The notes under the pieces: model-generated
The model's database searches: none
Told to the model about the DNA's origin: nothing
The model's input: the letters and a program-made list of their open reading frames with translations, nothing else
In this document: one piece after another, positions 6,281 to 6,312 of the stretch
How the letters are laid out: every line of letters starts with the position of its first letter
Numbering within the stretch: position 1 is the stretch's first letter
Source of the DNA: DATELY01 sp040513115
GTDB lineage: Bacteria; Pseudomonadota; Gammaproteobacteria; Steroidobacterales; Steroidobacteraceae
DNA length: 6,312 nt
NCBI GenBank assembly: GCA_040513115.1
Contig: JBEVDW010000561.1
Span: forward strand, 1-6,312
Reading direction: 5' to 3'
Position numbers and translations under genes: made by a program

Positions 6281-6312
6281 CAATCGTCACAACTCATGTC
6301 GGCAGATTCGAA
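6268..6312 (+). CDS. Possible start of a further gene, cut off by the window edge
   Basis: From ATG 6268 a frame stays open for 15 codons to the window end (MKVASIVTTHVGRFE). The MKVASIV opening has the look of a first beta strand of a Rossmann-like enzyme, but the glycine-rich motif expected for GpsA does not follow, and 15 residues cannot identify a family. No proper Shine-Dalgarno is present; AGG lies only two bases before the ATG. It may be the next gene of the operon or merely a chance open frame. Confidence 0.25.
   Translation, partial: MKVASIVTTHVGRFE

Overview
The window is GC-rich (roughly 60% by eye) and densely coded. Its gene content and order are those of a conserved gammaproteobacterial housekeeping neighbourhood. 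SecB, an EnvC-type LytM factor and a CtpA-type protease beside a rhodanese-glutaredoxin pair point to Gammaproteobacteria. I would guess a xanthomonad/Nevskiales/Steroidobacter-like lineage rather than an enteric, but the sequence alone does not settle this.

Layout. The left two thirds are read on the minus strand, in transcription order: an envC-like murein hydrolase activator (4856-3708), a large GAF-like/GGDEF/EAL cyclic-di-GMP protein (3542-1326), and a CtpA-family S41 protease (1178 to the left edge, C-terminus cut off). The right third is read on the plus strand: a membrane-anchored rhodanese (4990-5439), a class I glutaredoxin of GrxC type (5442-5711) and the export chaperone SecB (5748-6251). 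The two sets diverge from about 4857-4989, which holds a good extended -10 for the plus-strand operon and a GC-rich leader with nested inverted repeats. At the far right a short open frame starting at 6268 may be the beginning of another gene, but too little is visible to name it. No RNA gene, CRISPR array, insertion sequence or phage gene was seen.

How the genes fit together. The plus-strand set matches the yibN-grxC-secB order known from Escherichia coli and Pseudomonas; its products deal with thiol chemistry and delivery of unfolded precursors to SecA. The minus-strand set concerns the cell envelope: EnvC-like proteins activate amidases that split septal peptidoglycan, and CtpA-like proteases control periplasmic hydrolases and other envelope proteins. 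Between these two sits a c-di-GMP protein whose EAL residues look intact and whose GGDEF signature is degenerate (SGDRF), so it is probably a phosphodiesterase.

Two departures from the familiar neighbourhood stand out: gpmI, usually found between the divergent sets, is absent, and the GGDEF-EAL gene lies between envC and ctpA. No wholly new system is apparent; the interest lies in this insertion, in the leader structure of the rhodanese operon and in a few altered motifs.
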